From Candidatus Mycoplasma haematobovis (GTDB lineage Bacteria > Bacillota_I > Bacilli_A > Mycoplasmatales > Mycoplasmoidaceae), in the NCBI RefSeq assembly GCF_001645765.1, contig NZ_LWUJ01000012.1:62001-126000 (forward strand): 64,000 nucleotides of DNA, written 5' to 3'. The notes beneath the pieces are model-generated. The model worked only from the letters and a program-made list of their open reading frames with translations. It ran no database searches and was not told the DNA's origin. Below, one piece after another: positions 10,513 to 21,426 of the stretch; positions within the stretch are counted from its first letter, which is position 1; the number at the start of each line of letters is the position of its first letter. The translations under genes were made by a program, and so were the position numbers.

Positions 10513-11108
10513 TAAATTTTGCAATATTCTTTGACTTCTTTAAGAGTTGCATCATTATCTCCTGTTCAAGTGTTTTTGTAGGCATCAGTGCATCATTTAT
10601 GCATTGCTACTTTATTAGCATTTTGAGAATCTGTAGCCTCTCAAACTTTTTGTAGTCCTTTGCTTAATTCTGTTTTTGTTTTTCTCTTTAATGCTGTATG
10701 GGCAGTTTTTCAATTTGCATGGTCACTATTAACAGTAGCTAAGATCTTCTTATCTCAAGTTTTGTCACCTATTTTTCAAGTACAAAAAGCTGAAAAATTT
10801 TTGTATTTAATGTCGTCTTTATTAAATGTGGAGCTCTTGTTAGCATTACATCAATCACGTAACTTATCTCATGTATTTACTTTTGTTTTGTCTAACGAAG
10901 AATCAAGTTTATCTTGTGAAGCAGTTAATTCCTTTATCCTTTCTTCTCATTCTTTTTTGTTTTCTGCACTAGTTAAGTTAAGTACAGAAACTCCAAGTTT
11001 GCTTGCAAAGCTATCTTTAGAAAAGTAAACATACCCTCCATAACCTGCACTCCCAATAGCTCCAGCACTTAATATGCCCATTCCAGTTTTAGTTAAGGCA
11101 GTATTCAT
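10512..11108 (-). CDS. WC-module paralogue, two modules
   Basis: 198 aa starting MNTALTKTGMGILSAG, with anchor residues 7-28 (GSAGYGGYVYF). The cysteines are in DWCNAN, FCTWKIGDK, KWCTDA and EYCKI. The FCTWKIGDKTW bridge relates it to the YCTYxIKDK pair on either side (9239 and 11115). Confidence 0.85.
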
Positions 11109-11114
11109 TATTAA

Positions 11115-11705
11115 CTAAGCAACGCAGTAAACACTGGCATCTAAATAATCTGGATCTTTATCGTCTTTAAATGGTTTTTCATAAGTAGCTTTACATCAAT
11201 CTCTAAGGGCATTTTCATTTGGAGAAACACTTTTCGTTAATTCATTTTTTATTCTTGTCATTTCTTTTGACAGAACTGTATTTGGAGCAGGGCTCTTAAG
11301 TTTTAAATTATTTGTAGTGTTGCTTCACCTACTTATCTCGATCGCTCCAGAAACTTTATCTTTGATGTTGTAAGTGCAATATTTTTGCACTTCTTTAAAG
11401 CCTTGATCTTCTGAAGTAAATTTATTTTTTAGGCTATCTTCACATCATTCTTTAACTTTGTCTCCAGTACTGTCATCTGCATCCTTAACAAGCTTAAGAC
11501 TTTTGGACAAAGCGGAAGTATCTGCTTTCAAAGTAGCAACTCTTGCTTTTCATTTTTCTGCTTCATCTTGCTTTATTAAATTCTTCCCTAATTTATCTTT
11601 AAATGTTACTTTTGTAAATTCATGATATCCATAAGCAACTCCACCACTAACACCTCCAGCAGATACTGTAGCAATAGCTATCTTTCCGACTTTTGATATT
11701 GGCAT
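11115..11705 (-). CDS. WC-module paralogue, two modules
   Basis: 196 aa starting MPISKVGKIAIATV. The cysteine contexts are EWCEDS, KYCTYNIKDK, DWCKAT and VYCVA. It is the sister of 9239-9862. It ends with TAG six nt before the next start and overlaps the upstream stop by 1 nt. Confidence 0.86.
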
Positions 11706-12322
11706 TAGGCTTTAATTGAACATCATTCTTTAGCCAATTCAAATTTTTCATCAAAGTCCTGAGCAGCGTTCTTTACGGCATTGATTTCCCTACATTTTGC
11801 TTTGATTTCTTTAATTTTTTCTGCTTCTTCTTTGGATCAAGTAATGGTTATTTTCTTTTTGGCTTCATTATTGTTATTTAATTTAGTTAGTTTTTTGTTT
11901 CATTCCTCTTTATTCTTATCAGGTTGATTAGCTTCTGTATTTAATACTGTATATTTTCCACGTTCTAAAATAACACCGATTACTTCAGTTTTGGTGCATC
12001 ATTGTCTAGCTGATTTGTAAATCGCTTCATCATTACTTTTCTTATTTAAAGCTTCTTCACATTTTTTTTGCAATCAAGCCTTATCTTTCTTTTCTCCCGA
12101 AGCTAAAGCAAAAAGGTTGGTTTTTTGTTGTTCATTATGGGATGCCAATATGACATCTCATTCATTATCTGCAACAACAGTATTAAATCCTTCTAGAGTT
12201 AATCTAGATTTTACTGTTGAGTAATTATTGAGTAATGAAACTCCTGCACCAATACCACCACCGACAAGTCCAGTAATAGCAATACCAGATACTATCTTTG
12301 TTGTGCCTATAGCCATTCTCAT
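11705..12322 (-). CDS. WC-module paralogue, two modules
   Basis: 205 aa from ATG 12322 (MRMAIGTTK); ATG 12316 is in frame and looks more like other leaders. The anchor is rich in Gly and Ile. The cysteines are in KKCEEA, QWCTKTE, AKCREI and EWCSIKA. It belongs to the EWCSIK-ending group (also 15246, 19157 and 20785). It is divergent from the plus-strand gene at 12360, and the roughly 40-bp gap must hold both promoters. Confidence 0.84.
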
Positions 12323-12359
12323 TAAGGTTCTGTACTTTTAGCTACGTAAAAATAAAGAT

Positions 12360-13580
12360 ATGCAATTAAGATTCACCCCCCCCCTAGCTGTCAAAACAGC
12401 TTCCTCAACTTTTAAGCCTAGCATATCTGCAGTCTTATCCGGCATGACTGCAGCAGGAACATGTTCAGCTTTTGTATTTAATTTAGATAAAGCTAATCAA
12501 TTTGGAAATGCTTTAAGTCCACTCAAAAATACATTTATTGTTAGTTTCTTTTCAAGAGGCATTCTTAATTTAAGTGATACACTCAAAAGTTGAGGTGAGT
12601 CGATAGTTAATTCAAAAGATGCATTTATCGATTGATTAAATCGTTATTTTGATGTAAATGGACTTAAAGCAGGAACTGTAGAACTTTACAATAAGTTACA
12701 TGATTGAGCTTTAATAGTTTACGAATGATTCGCTACTAAGTTTCTTAGATTTATTGAGAATATTCCTTGAATAGTTCAAAATTGAAAACAAATAAGACTA
12801 TCTTTATTTAAGTGAGGCACATTCATAGGAGGCGGCGGGGGAGGAGCATTGTGAGGTATGTTTAGTAGTTTTGATAATTGAGGAAAACTATCAGAATTAA
12901 TGGGAAATGAAGACTTTACAGGGGCAGTAGAGAAGTTTGCAGAGTTAGTAGATCAAAATCCTGATGCTTTCAAAGATATGGGAGAAGAAGCAATGAAAGA
13001 AATATTAGAGAAGATTATGGAAGATCCTAAGGATGCAAAAGAAATAGCAGAGAAATTATTGCAAGAACAAAAAGAGAAAAATAAAGACAAAAAGGATGAG
13101 GAACAAAAGGAAGAATTAGATAAAGAACAAATTCAAGAATCTTTTGCAAATCCTAAAGGATCTCCACAAAGTAAAGAGGAAGTATTTGGTTATTTAGTAG
13201 GTAGTGCATTGCAATCATTAGTAGATGTAAAATCATCTGCATTTGGTAGTCCGGTGAAAGAAATTGAAGACAAAACAAGAAAAGCTATGACAGAATATAT
13301 TCAATTCGTTAAAGAGAAAGTTAATAAGAAAACGAGAGAGGGTAAAGCAAGCAAAGATTTTATAGATGCATTAGGGAACAAGGAAAATACATTAATAAAT
13401 GAATTAGTTAAAGTAGCAACAGAAGCTTTTGATAAGAAACGAGGAAGTTTTGAAAATTTGAAAAACTCTTTTGAAAAAATTATGAAAGACAGATTTACAG
13501 TTGAAATTGGAGAAGGAGGAGATCAAAGTGAAGCAGTAGAATTAGATAATATTATTAAAGATCCAAATAGGAAAAAATAA
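12360..13580 (+). CDS. Unknown 406-aa membrane-associated protein with poly-C tract near its start
   Basis: Open from ATG 12360 to TAA 13580 with UGA as Trp. A hydrophobic N-terminal part (residues about 20-55) is followed by an amphipathic Trp-rich stretch and a Gly-run segment (GGGGGG around residue 158) next to WGMF. A highly charged Lys/Glu helix-forming region, probably coiled coil, spans residues about 190-265. It has none of the Cys pairs of its neighbours. Codons 6-8 fall in a run of nine C. It stands alone on the plus strand within minus-strand arrays. I do not recognise the family; its size and low-complexity centre suggest a structural or surface role. Confidence 0.75.
12376..12384 (+). 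repeat. C9 homopolymer in the 5' coding region
   Basis: Nine consecutive C in an otherwise AT-rich sequence, inside codons 6-8 of the 12360 gene. With nine C the frame is open; gain or loss of one base would end translation early. Such tracts commonly act as slippage switches in host-adapted bacteria; that it does so here is inference. Confidence 0.8.
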
Positions 13581-13649
13581 AGTTATTTAAGGCCTAAAAT
13601 TGGTAGATACTTTTGTAAGAACTATATTAAATTAAGTAACTTTATTTTA
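13581..13649. terminator. Convergent spacer with an inverted repeat, possible terminator
   Basis: TAAAGTTA beginning at the stop of the 12360 gene is matched by TAACTTTA near 13637-13644, with a loop of roughly 50 bases. It lies between two convergent genes. The long loop makes this a weak candidate. Confidence 0.25.
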
Positions 13650-14282
13650 CTAAGTATTATCTTTTTTCTTTATTGCACACAATATTCTAGATTTTTCAAA
13701 TCTTTCTCCAAAGTCTTCAGTAGTAGTTGTTTTTTGACTATTTGTCATATCTGCACATTCCTTTCTTATTATTGCAATTTTTCTATTCGAATCTGCTTCA
13801 TTTTGTAGTTTTGTTTTTAGTTCTTTGTATTCATCTTTAGAGTTAAGTACTAATTGGATTCTGTTATTTCAATCATCATTATCTAAATTTTTAGATTCAT
13901 TCGAGTTTAGGACTTTGTATTTTCCTCTACTTAGAATTGTTGTTACTGTTTCTTCTTTAACACATCATTGCCTTGCGAATAAATAATCTTCATTATTGCT
14001 GGATCTATTAGATATTGCAATATTGCATTTCTTTTTCAATTTTGGCAACGTTTCATTTGCGGAATTAGATCTAACATTTTTTCTAGCTGTTTTGTATTTG
14101 TTTAATACAGGTGTTCAATCGTTATCATTGTTGTCATAATCAGTCAAAATTTGAAAACCTTCTGATCTAAGTTTTCTGTCAATGTAGGAAGATTTATCAA
14201 CAGAATAGTAAACTCCTGTGCTAGTGCCTCCTAAAGCTCCAGCTGATAAAGTTGCTATTAAAGCTTTCTTTTTTCCAGACAA
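13650..14282 (-). CDS. WC-module paralogue, two modules, TTG start
   Basis: 210 aa if begun at TTG 14282 (MSGKKKALIATLSAG). No in-frame ATG precedes the anchor, and the open frame extends upstream inside the neighbour's 3' end. The cysteines are in KKCNIA, QWCVKEE, KECADM and ILCAIKK. It overlaps the upstream gene by 25 nt, which is unusually long here and may mean coupled translation or a lost start codon. It is close to 15246-15875. Confidence 0.75.
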
Positions 14283-14881
14283 AGGAATTCAGTTAAGATA
14301 ATTAAATAGTCGTAGTTTATATTTGTAGTTTGTACATTTGCTACGGCTTTACATCCTTCTATTAATCTGTAGAAATTATCTTCATTTGTATCTCAATTTG
14401 TTATTGGAAAATAATCTACATATTCAAAATGCTCTCTAAATCTATCCATCCATATCTTTTCATTTCCATCTGTACCTAATAATTTCATTCCTTCTTTTTC
14501 AAAGATTTCCTTTATTGTTTTTGGTCTTGTACAGTAGCTAGTAACAGCTGTATATGTAGGATCTGATGTGTTACTTATTTTTGAAGTTGCTTTTTGTCTA
14601 CAGATATTCTTAAATTCTTCTGGTACTTCTGAACTACTGCTTCAATTCCTAATATTTCATTCATCTTTTTGTTTACCTAAGTTATTTTGTCTATATGCTT
14701 CTCAAGATTCTTTTCATGCTTCAGTATCTGAATTGGATAATAAAATAAATTTGTTTTCTTCTTCTAAAAGCGCTGAAATGCTTGGATTAAATGAACCTGT
14801 CGCATAACTAACTCCAGTAGTTAAGCCACTAGTAGTTCCAATTAATAATGTTATTATTCCTAGACTCCTTAAAGGATTCAT
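14258..14881 (-). CDS. WC-module paralogue, two modules, altered C-terminus
   Basis: 207 aa starting MNPLRSLGIITLLIG. The anchor ends in YATGSFNPSISALLEEENKF. The cysteines are in ICRQKA, YCTRPKT, GCKAV and FLCLEK. Relatives end in xAWC or EWC about here; this one reads EFLCLEKRKL, so the last Trp is missing and the tail overlaps the next gene. A frame change near the 3' end is possible. Confidence 0.8.
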
Positions 14882-14884
14882 TGT

Positions 14885-15256
14885 TTAAGCAGTTGTACAA
14901 TAAGTAATGTAGTTTTTGTATTTTTGATCTAATTTATTTTCAACTTTAATTGTTAATTGAGTATCACAAGCATCTACAAAAGTATTAGGAACTGTTTCTT
15001 GTGTATTTTTTGAAGTAGATCAATCACTTACCCCAAATATATTTGTACTTTCAGCAATGTAATTTTTTCATTTTTGCACTGCGGCAGCAACCCCTTTATT
15101 TGATTTTGTGATTTTCTTTCCTCTAGTAGCAACATCTAATCATTGATCAATAGTTTTCTCTTTTGATGAAGGTTGATGAAAAAGATAATATCCCCCAACG
15201 CCTGCTCATGCAGAAGCAACCATTGTTCCTAATACCAACCATAACTTATTTATCAT
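14885..15256 (-). CDS. WC-module paralogue, one module (short form)
   Basis: 123 aa starting MINKLWLVLGTMVAS, with anchor residues 5-26 (GVGGYYLF). A single module holds cysteines in DACDTQ and ITYCTTA, 24 residues apart, and the protein ends three residues after the second Cys. The nearest relative is 18763-19164. Confidence 0.85.
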
Positions 15257-15875
15257 CTGGTTTTTTTATTGAACATCATTCTCTAGTATTTTCAAATTTG
15301 TCACCAAAATCTTCATTAATAGTTACATTATTTTGATTTGTTAATTCATGACATTTTGCCTTAATAGCAGTTATTGCTTCTTCTCCAGTTTTGCTATTTA
15401 TTGCATTTTTGAATTCTTGAGGAGCAAAAGTACTTTTGTTTAACTTCCTAATTACTTCTTGTCACTCTGGATGATCAATATTTTTGTCAGCATCTGCCTC
15501 TAATACTTTTCTTTTTCCTCTAGTTAAAACAGTAGTTATTGTTTCTGGTTTAACACATCACTGTCTAGCCACTAAATAACCTTTTCTGTTGCTAGATTTG
15601 TTCTGTAAAGCATTTTTGCATTTTTCTTTAAGTCCTGTAGGAGTTTCTTTTTGCGCTTCTGCAACAGTTCCAAAATGATTTTTGGTTGCTAATTTGTACT
15701 TATCTAAAATTGTAGCTCAATCTCTTTCTTCAACAGCTGTATTGAATCCTTCTGACTTTAATTGTACATTTATTAAATTAGATTTATCAATAGCAAAATA
15801 AGTTCCTGTTCCAATACCTGCACTTGCTAATAAACTAGCACCAATTCCTAAATATTTAGCGTGAGGTATGTGCAT
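15246..15875 (-). CDS. WC-module paralogue, two modules
   Basis: 209 aa starting MHIPHAKYLGIGASLL. The cysteine contexts are EKCKNA, QWCVKPE, AKCHEL and EWCSIKK. It ends KKPDDK and overlaps the downstream short-form gene by 11 nt. It belongs to the QWCVK/EWCSIK subfamily with 13650 and 19157. Confidence 0.86.
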
Positions 15876-15916
15876 TAATTAATTCGTCTATTTAATAATT
15901 AAAGAAAATCCTTTAT

Positions 15917-16546
15917 CTATTTAATATCTTTACCTATTGCACATCATTTTTGAATTTGTTCTAGTTTTTCAATAAATCCATCAGTCGTTGTTTTCAATTC
16001 AGGAGTATTTAGTGTTTTACAAGCATCTCTCATAGCAGTCGCTTTTGCATCATCATTACCTGTTAAATTAACAGTTATTTTGTTGGTTGCTTGACTTCTT
16101 TCATATTGGGCTACTTTTGAGTTTCAATGCGCTTTATCTTTAATAGTGTTACTACTATCACTTGTTGTATCAAGGAATCTTAAATTAAGATCGTCAAGGA
16201 TTTTTGATACTGCCTTCTCTTTAACACATCATTGTTTTGCCAGTTTGTAATTAGAGTCATCAGGAGTTTTCTTTAATATACCTTCACATTTTCTTCTTAG
16301 GCCTGCTTCATCTAAGCTAGTATCTTTCGCTCCAGTAAAGGTATTTTTTGTAGCTTTTTGATAAGCTGTAAATACTGTTGTTCAATCGTTATTGGTTTTG
16401 GAAGTATCTAATAATTCAAACTTTTCTTTAGTAAGCCTTCCACTGATAGTTTCAAAATTACCAAAAGCATAATAACTTCCTACACCAGCACCACCTAATA
16501 AACCAGTTGTAGCTACTCCTGCAACTGCTTTGCCTGTTAAAGTCAT
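15917..16546 (-). CDS. WC-module paralogue, two modules
   Basis: 209 aa starting MTLTGKAVAGVATTG. The cysteines are in RKCEGI, QWCVKEK, DACKTL and KWCAIG. Module two contains KTTTDGFIEKLEQI; a closely similar KTTSDGFxxKLEQ segment occurs in 19157 and 20785. A 41-bp spacer follows before the next gene. Confidence 0.86.
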
Positions 16547-16548
16547 TA

Positions 16549-17163
16549 TTATTTAGCTTTGCACCATTCTTTAATGGCATCAATATTACTATCATATCCC
16601 TTTACGTTTGTCTTTATTTGAAGCGCATTTTCACACCCTTTACTTAGTTTTCCATAATCTCTTTCTTTAATATCGCTATCTCTTATATTTACATTCGGAA
16701 GCTTTAAAGTGTTAGTTTTCTTTTTGTATTCTTCAAATCTTGTTTTTCAAGTATCTACTTCTTGTTTAGTATCTAAGAATTTAACTCCTTGTTCGCCTAA
16801 TAAATCAGAAATAGTTTTGTCTCTAGCACAGTATTTCGTTATGTTTATGTAATTTGGATCATCAGCTCCATAAACAGTCCCTTTAATTTTTGTGTCACAT
16901 TTAGTTTTGAAATCAGCTGGAATTTGATTTTCAGTAGCTTCAAAATTACCTCAAGGTTTGTTACCTTTTGTGTATTCTTGTCATTTTGTTTTTCATTCTG
17001 TAGCCTCTGAAGTAAGTAATACGTGTTTATTTTCCTCCTTTATTAATTTACTTACTTGGATACTTGGATGAAATGCTCCCAATGAATAAGCAACACTGCC
17101 AGCTACTCCGCTAGCGCCTGTAATTAATCCAACTCCTATTCCAACACTTTTTGATGTAGGCAT
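16549..17163 (-). CDS. WC-module paralogue, two modules
   Basis: 204 aa starting MPTSKSVGIGVGLITG. After the anchor comes IQVSKLIKEENKHVLLTS. The cysteines are in TKCDTK, YCARDKT, GCENA and EWCKAK. It belongs to the YCARDKTI subfamily with 19795 and 21426. Confidence 0.86.
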
Positions 17164-17191
17164 AATATATTTAACCTCTTACCTTTAAAAA

Positions 17192-17710
17192 TTATTCTTT
17201 TATTGAATACTCGGAATCAGCTATTGTATATTTATCAATAAATTCATCTGCAACAGTGAAAGCATCACCAAATCCATTGCAATGTCTTTTCAACTCATCT
17301 ATGGTAACTGAAGAATCGTTATCGTATACTTCGTTTATTAATTTTTTTCAATCTTCTTCGCTAGAACTTTCATCTAGCACCTTTAAACCTACTTTTTTAA
17401 GAACTGTTTTTAAATTTTGTTTTTTTACACACCATTTAAGGGCTAATACTGTTTCTTTTTTGAAAGCTTTTTTGCATCTTTCTTTCAAAATTTTTTCATT
17501 AATTTCCGTAGGCTTAATGTCCTCAAAAGTATCTTTCGTGGCTAATCTGTAAGCTTCCACAACAGGAACTCAATCACTGATGGTTTAGTTTCTTCGTTAG
17601 TAGGATTTTGAATTAATAAATCTTGCTGATTTGAAATATAGAAACCTTGCTAATATTCCGATACTTAATAACAAGCTAGATGTCATTTCAATATTCTTTA
17701 TCTTAGGCAT
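17192..17710 (-). pseudogene. Decayed WC-module paralogue
   Basis: From ATG 17710 (MPKIKNIEMTSSL) the frame meets two TAA codons by residue 45. The stretch encoding IQNPTNEETKPS lies in another frame. The remainder is open from about 17570 down to TAA 17192 and contains ERCKKA and KWCVKKQN, but the second module ends IADSEYSIKE with no final WC. At least two frameshifts are needed to rebuild it. Confidence 0.7.
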
Positions 17711-17713
17711 ATC

Positions 17714-18108
17714 TTATTTAGTACACCAATTAATGTAGTTTTTAAAGGTTGGATCTTGTTCGCCTTTTACTTTATGTTTTTGAAAGCTATTACACTTGTC
17801 TGCAAAACTAGAAGGTACTCTATTATTATCTCTGCTAGCTGTTTGTCAATCCTCTAATCCTCATGCATCATTTTCTTTTGGCTTGCCATTTTCTGAATTA
17901 TCTTTGATATATTGTCTTCATTTTAAAGTTCATCCAATAAAGTCGTCCATATCATCTGTCAATTTTGTTTTTCCATTTCCGAATTTGATGAATAATTTAT
18001 CAATATCATGCTCTTCAATTTTTGGTTTTTTGAATACAAGAATAATCCTGCACCAATGCTTGCAAAAGTTATTATTCCCCCGCCTGTTGCTAAGATCTTC
18101 TTAAACAC
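17714..18108 (-). pseudogene. WC-module paralogue, one module, frameshift at an A6 run
   Basis: A GTG at 18108 begins MFKKILATGGGIITFAS and an anchor. The frame then breaks at a run of six A (T6 at 18026-18031 on the plus strand). One more A would join it to a body open to TAA 17714, with DKCNSF and NWCTK and many Trp codons written TGA. The length class matches 14885 and 18763. Homopolymer slippage or simple decay are both possible. Confidence 0.7.
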
Positions 18109-18159
18109 TAATACTTAAAGTATATGTTTATTTGTTATTTAAATTTAATTTCTGAAAAA

Positions 18160-18725
18160 TTAAAGATGATTTTGTTGAATTATTTTACGTGTACAGTATT
18201 TCTTTACTTCAATAAATTCCTTATCATTTTCATCTGTAAATGATTTTCTTCCATTTTCTCGGCATTGCTTCTTAAAGTTATTTAGATCTTGCACTTCAGT
18301 TCAATTATCAGAAATATCTTTATTTGATTTTGCATATTCATTTTTGAAAGTTTTTCAATTTGTATTTCATTGATCTCTATCAAGGTCATCAGCCTCCTTT
18401 AATATTGCTAAATCTGAAATACTATTTATTTTTGAAGATACTGTTTCAAAATATAATTCTTTAACTCTTTCTTCAAGTTCTTTATTATCTTCTGTTTTTT
18501 CTTGATTATTCTTACATCACTTCTGAAGATCTCCTACGCCATCTTTGAAAACACCATATTGCTCTAAAATACTTCGATCTATACTGTCAACTTTATTGGA
18601 AAAACTATTGACAAGTTTGAAACCTTTATTTATTAAACGTTTCTTGAATGTTACTGTCTGAGACTGTTTGAAGAAAGTAAAATAGCACCCGCACTCACTC
18701 CACTCAATAAACTTGTTGGAGTCAT
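18160..18725 (-). pseudogene. WC-module paralogue, two modules, leader frameshift
   Basis: ATG 18725 gives MTPTSLLSGVSAGAILLSS and reaches TAA after 24 codons. The body is open in another frame from about 18660 to 18160 and encodes two modules with KWCKNN, KQCREN and KYCTRK. The shift lies near 18655-18665. More than 160 downstream codons remain intact, so the inactivation looks recent or reversible. Confidence 0.7.
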
Positions 18726-18762
18726 TAATATTTAAATAGTTCCTATCAAAATTAGTAATTCT

Positions 18763-19164
18763 TTATTTTAAACATCAAGTTACGTAACTATTGTATTTAT
18801 CATTTGTTTTGTCTTTAATTTTGGTACCTAATAATTCTTCACATTTTCTCGCAAATTCATCAGGCACAGAAGTCTTATTGTTATTAATAGATGCTCAATT
18901 ATTTACACCTAATTTGTCAGTAGTATTTACTGTGCTACCTGTAGTATTATCGGCTATGTATTGTTTTCATTTTTCAAGTCATCCATTTTCAGCTTTTGTT
19001 GAAATAGTTAAACGTTCTTTACCTTTATTTGCATCATCTAATGACAATAGTTTTTCAATAGTTTGCTCTTTTTCAGAAGAATTATGAAAAAGAAAATAAC
19101 CTCCTACCCCAACGCCTACAGACGCGGCTGTAGTTCCACTTATTATTAATGCTTTATTAACCAT
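18763..19164 (-). CDS. WC-module paralogue, one module (short form)
   Basis: 133 aa starting MVNKALIISGTTAAS. The anchor ends GVGGYFLF and is followed by SSEKEQTIEKLL. One module has cysteines in RKCEEL and TWCLK, 23 residues apart. It ends at WCLK. It overlaps the upstream gene by 8 nt. Confidence 0.85.
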
Positions 19165-19795
19165 TACTGTCTTTTTTTATTGCACATCATTCTTTAAATT
19201 GTTCAAGCTTGTCATTAAAGCCATCGCTAGTTGTCTTTAGTTCTGTGGTGTTTAAAGTTTTACAAGCAGCTTTTATTTTTTCTTTATCAACAGGTTCTTG
19301 ATTGACGGGAGTAATAGTTATCTTGTGTTTGGAGGTGCTATCTCTATATTCAGTAGCTTTTGTTTCTCAATTTTGGTCATCTGTATTAGTACTACTACCG
19401 CTTTTTGGTTCTGTTTGTAGGGCTCTTAATCCAAGTTTATCTAGGATACTACTAATATTCCTTTCTTCAACACATCATTGTCTTGCTTTCAAATAGTTTT
19501 CATTATTGTTAGAGCTTTGTCTTAAAGCCTCTCTACACTTATCTCTTAAGTCCTTTATTTCTTGTTGCTGTAATTGTGGGCCTGTTACAAAAGTATTAGA
19601 CTTTGCAACCTTGTATGCAATAAGAATAGTATTTCATCCTGTATCTTTTTCAGTATCTAGGGGAACATAACCTTCTTCCTTTAGTCTTCCTTGAATATTT
19701 TGAGTGTTGATTAAAGAGTAACTACCTAATGCAAGTACTCCTCCAACAGCACCTGTTGTTGCAATACCTGCCACTATTTTGGAAGCTAAAGACAT
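19157..19795 (-). CDS. WC-module paralogue, two modules
   Basis: 212 aa starting MSLASKIVAGIATTG. The cysteines are in DKCREA, QWCVEER, AACKTL and EWCAIKK. It is strikingly similar to 20785-21426, including the segment YSLINTQNIQGRLKEE after the anchor and the KTTSDGFN stretch in module two. These are two recent copies separated by one chimeric gene. Confidence 0.87.
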
Positions 19796-20688
19796 TAACT
19801 AGTTAAACATCATTTTCTTACTGTCGCTAAAGTACTAGCATATTCGTCTGCAGTTGTCTTAATTTTAATGGCCTCAGTACAACCTCCGCTTATTTTTGTA
19901 TATGCGGTGTCTCTTGTGGCACCACTTTCTATAACCACTCCTTTAAACCTTATTGTATTTTGGGTTGTGATGTAACTATCAAATCTATTTTTTCATTCTG
20001 CTTCTTGTCCTTGTACAGCAAGTAGTTTACTTCCTACTTCTTCACCAATTACATCTTCAATTGTTTTGTCTCTAGCACAATATTCTGTTATTTGAGTGTA
20101 TTGTGGATCATCTTTTCCATAAACCTTACCCTTTGTTTTTTGATCACAAAGGTTTTTGAATTCTTGTGGAACTTGCCCTGCGGCAGTTTCATTAATTGTT
20201 TTTCAAGGATTAGTTGTTTTGTATTTTTCTCATGTTGCCTTTCATCCTGCATCATCACTACTATTTGTAGATGATAGCAATACACGTTCATTTCCCGTCT
20301 TTATTAATATGTCTATGCTTTCCTCTACATTTCAATAAAGTCTACAATGCCTTCTGATGCTTAAATTAGGATCATTCATAACAGAATATGGATTTTCTTC
20401 ACAACGTCTTTCCATATCCGCAATTAATCTATTTAGACCTAAAGCTGTACCTCCATTACCACTACTCATCTTTTCAAAACTCTTTTTTGCAAAACTTGGA
20501 TTCTTGGCCCCTAGTCTTAGAGGCTTTATTTCTTCTGGTTCTTCTTGTACTTGTTCCTCTTGGTAATTTATTCTTTCAATATTTCTTTCTTTATCTTGAT
20601 TAGATCAATAATCAGTTCCTACCTATGCACAACATGCTACAGCAATACCAGTTATTATTCTTAAATTTCATGCCAGCCACCCAGCCAT
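19795..20688 (-). pseudogene. Chimeric paralogue: foreign N-terminal half joined to two WC modules, amber in the leader
   Basis: From ATG 20688 the frame encodes MAGWLAWNLRIITGIAVACCA, TAG (20623-20625), a Glu/Gln-rich stretch of about 25 residues, and a roughly 60-residue segment with DMERRCEENP. It then runs without a break into a standard body (VEESIDILIKTGNERVLLSS, YCARDKT, GGCTEA, KWCLTS). The usual anchor before the modules is replaced by this extra part. After the amber, 276 codons are open. It is either a fusion of two families or a displaced leader, silenced by one stop. Confidence 0.65.
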
Positions 20689-20784
20689 GATAAATTAAAG
20701 GTCTTAAAAACTAAACCTAAATAATTCTTCTTCTAAAAAACAAATAATACAATTTGTGGTTCTACCTTAAGTTCAAATAGTACC
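20689..20784. other. 96-bp spacer upstream of the chimeric gene
   Basis: The longest gap in the minus-strand run from 13.6 to 31 kb. It is AT-rich and would have to hold any promoter for the genes at 20688 and below. I could not pick a convincing -10 box. Confidence 0.3.
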
Positions 20785-21426
20785 TTAATTATTATCTGTT
20801 TTCTTTATTGTACATCATTCTCTAACTTGCTCTAATTTTTCATTAAATCCATCACTAGTTGTTTTTAGTTCTGCGGTATTTAAAGCTTTGCAAGCCGCCT
20901 TTATTTTTTCTTTGTCAATAGTTCCTTGATTTTGATTATCTATCTTTATTTTGTGTTTTGAGTTGCTTGTTGAATATGTTTTTGACTTGGTTGTTCAATG
21001 ATCATCATCTTTATTAGTTTTTGTAATACCAACTGTTGCCTCTGTTTTAAGAACTTTAAATTTTTGTTTTTCTAGAATATCAGTAACTGTTCTCTCTTTA
21101 ACACACCATTGTCTTGCTAATAAATAACTTGCACTAACATTTGACTTCTTGTTTAAAGTGTCTTTACATTTTTTTCTAAGCCCTTCTGTAGTTTCTGAAG
21201 ATAATTTACTTTCTTCTTGAAAAGTATTAGATTTTGCTTTTTTGTAAGCAGAAAGAATAGTATCTCACCCTTCATCTTTTTCTGTATCAAGAATTTCAAA
21301 ATCTTCTTCCTTTAGTCTTCCTTGAATATTTTGAGTATTGATTAAAGAATAACTACCTAATGCAAGTGCTCCACCTACAGCACCTGTTGTTGCAATACCT
21401 GCGGCAATTTTTGTAGCTACAGACAT
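20785..21426 (-). CDS. WC-module paralogue, two modules
   Basis: 213 aa starting MSVATKIAAGIATTG. The cysteine contexts are KKCKDT, QWCVKER, AACKAL and EWCTIKK. It is the near-copy of 19157-19795. Its start ATG shares one base with the TAA of the gene upstream. Confidence 0.87.
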
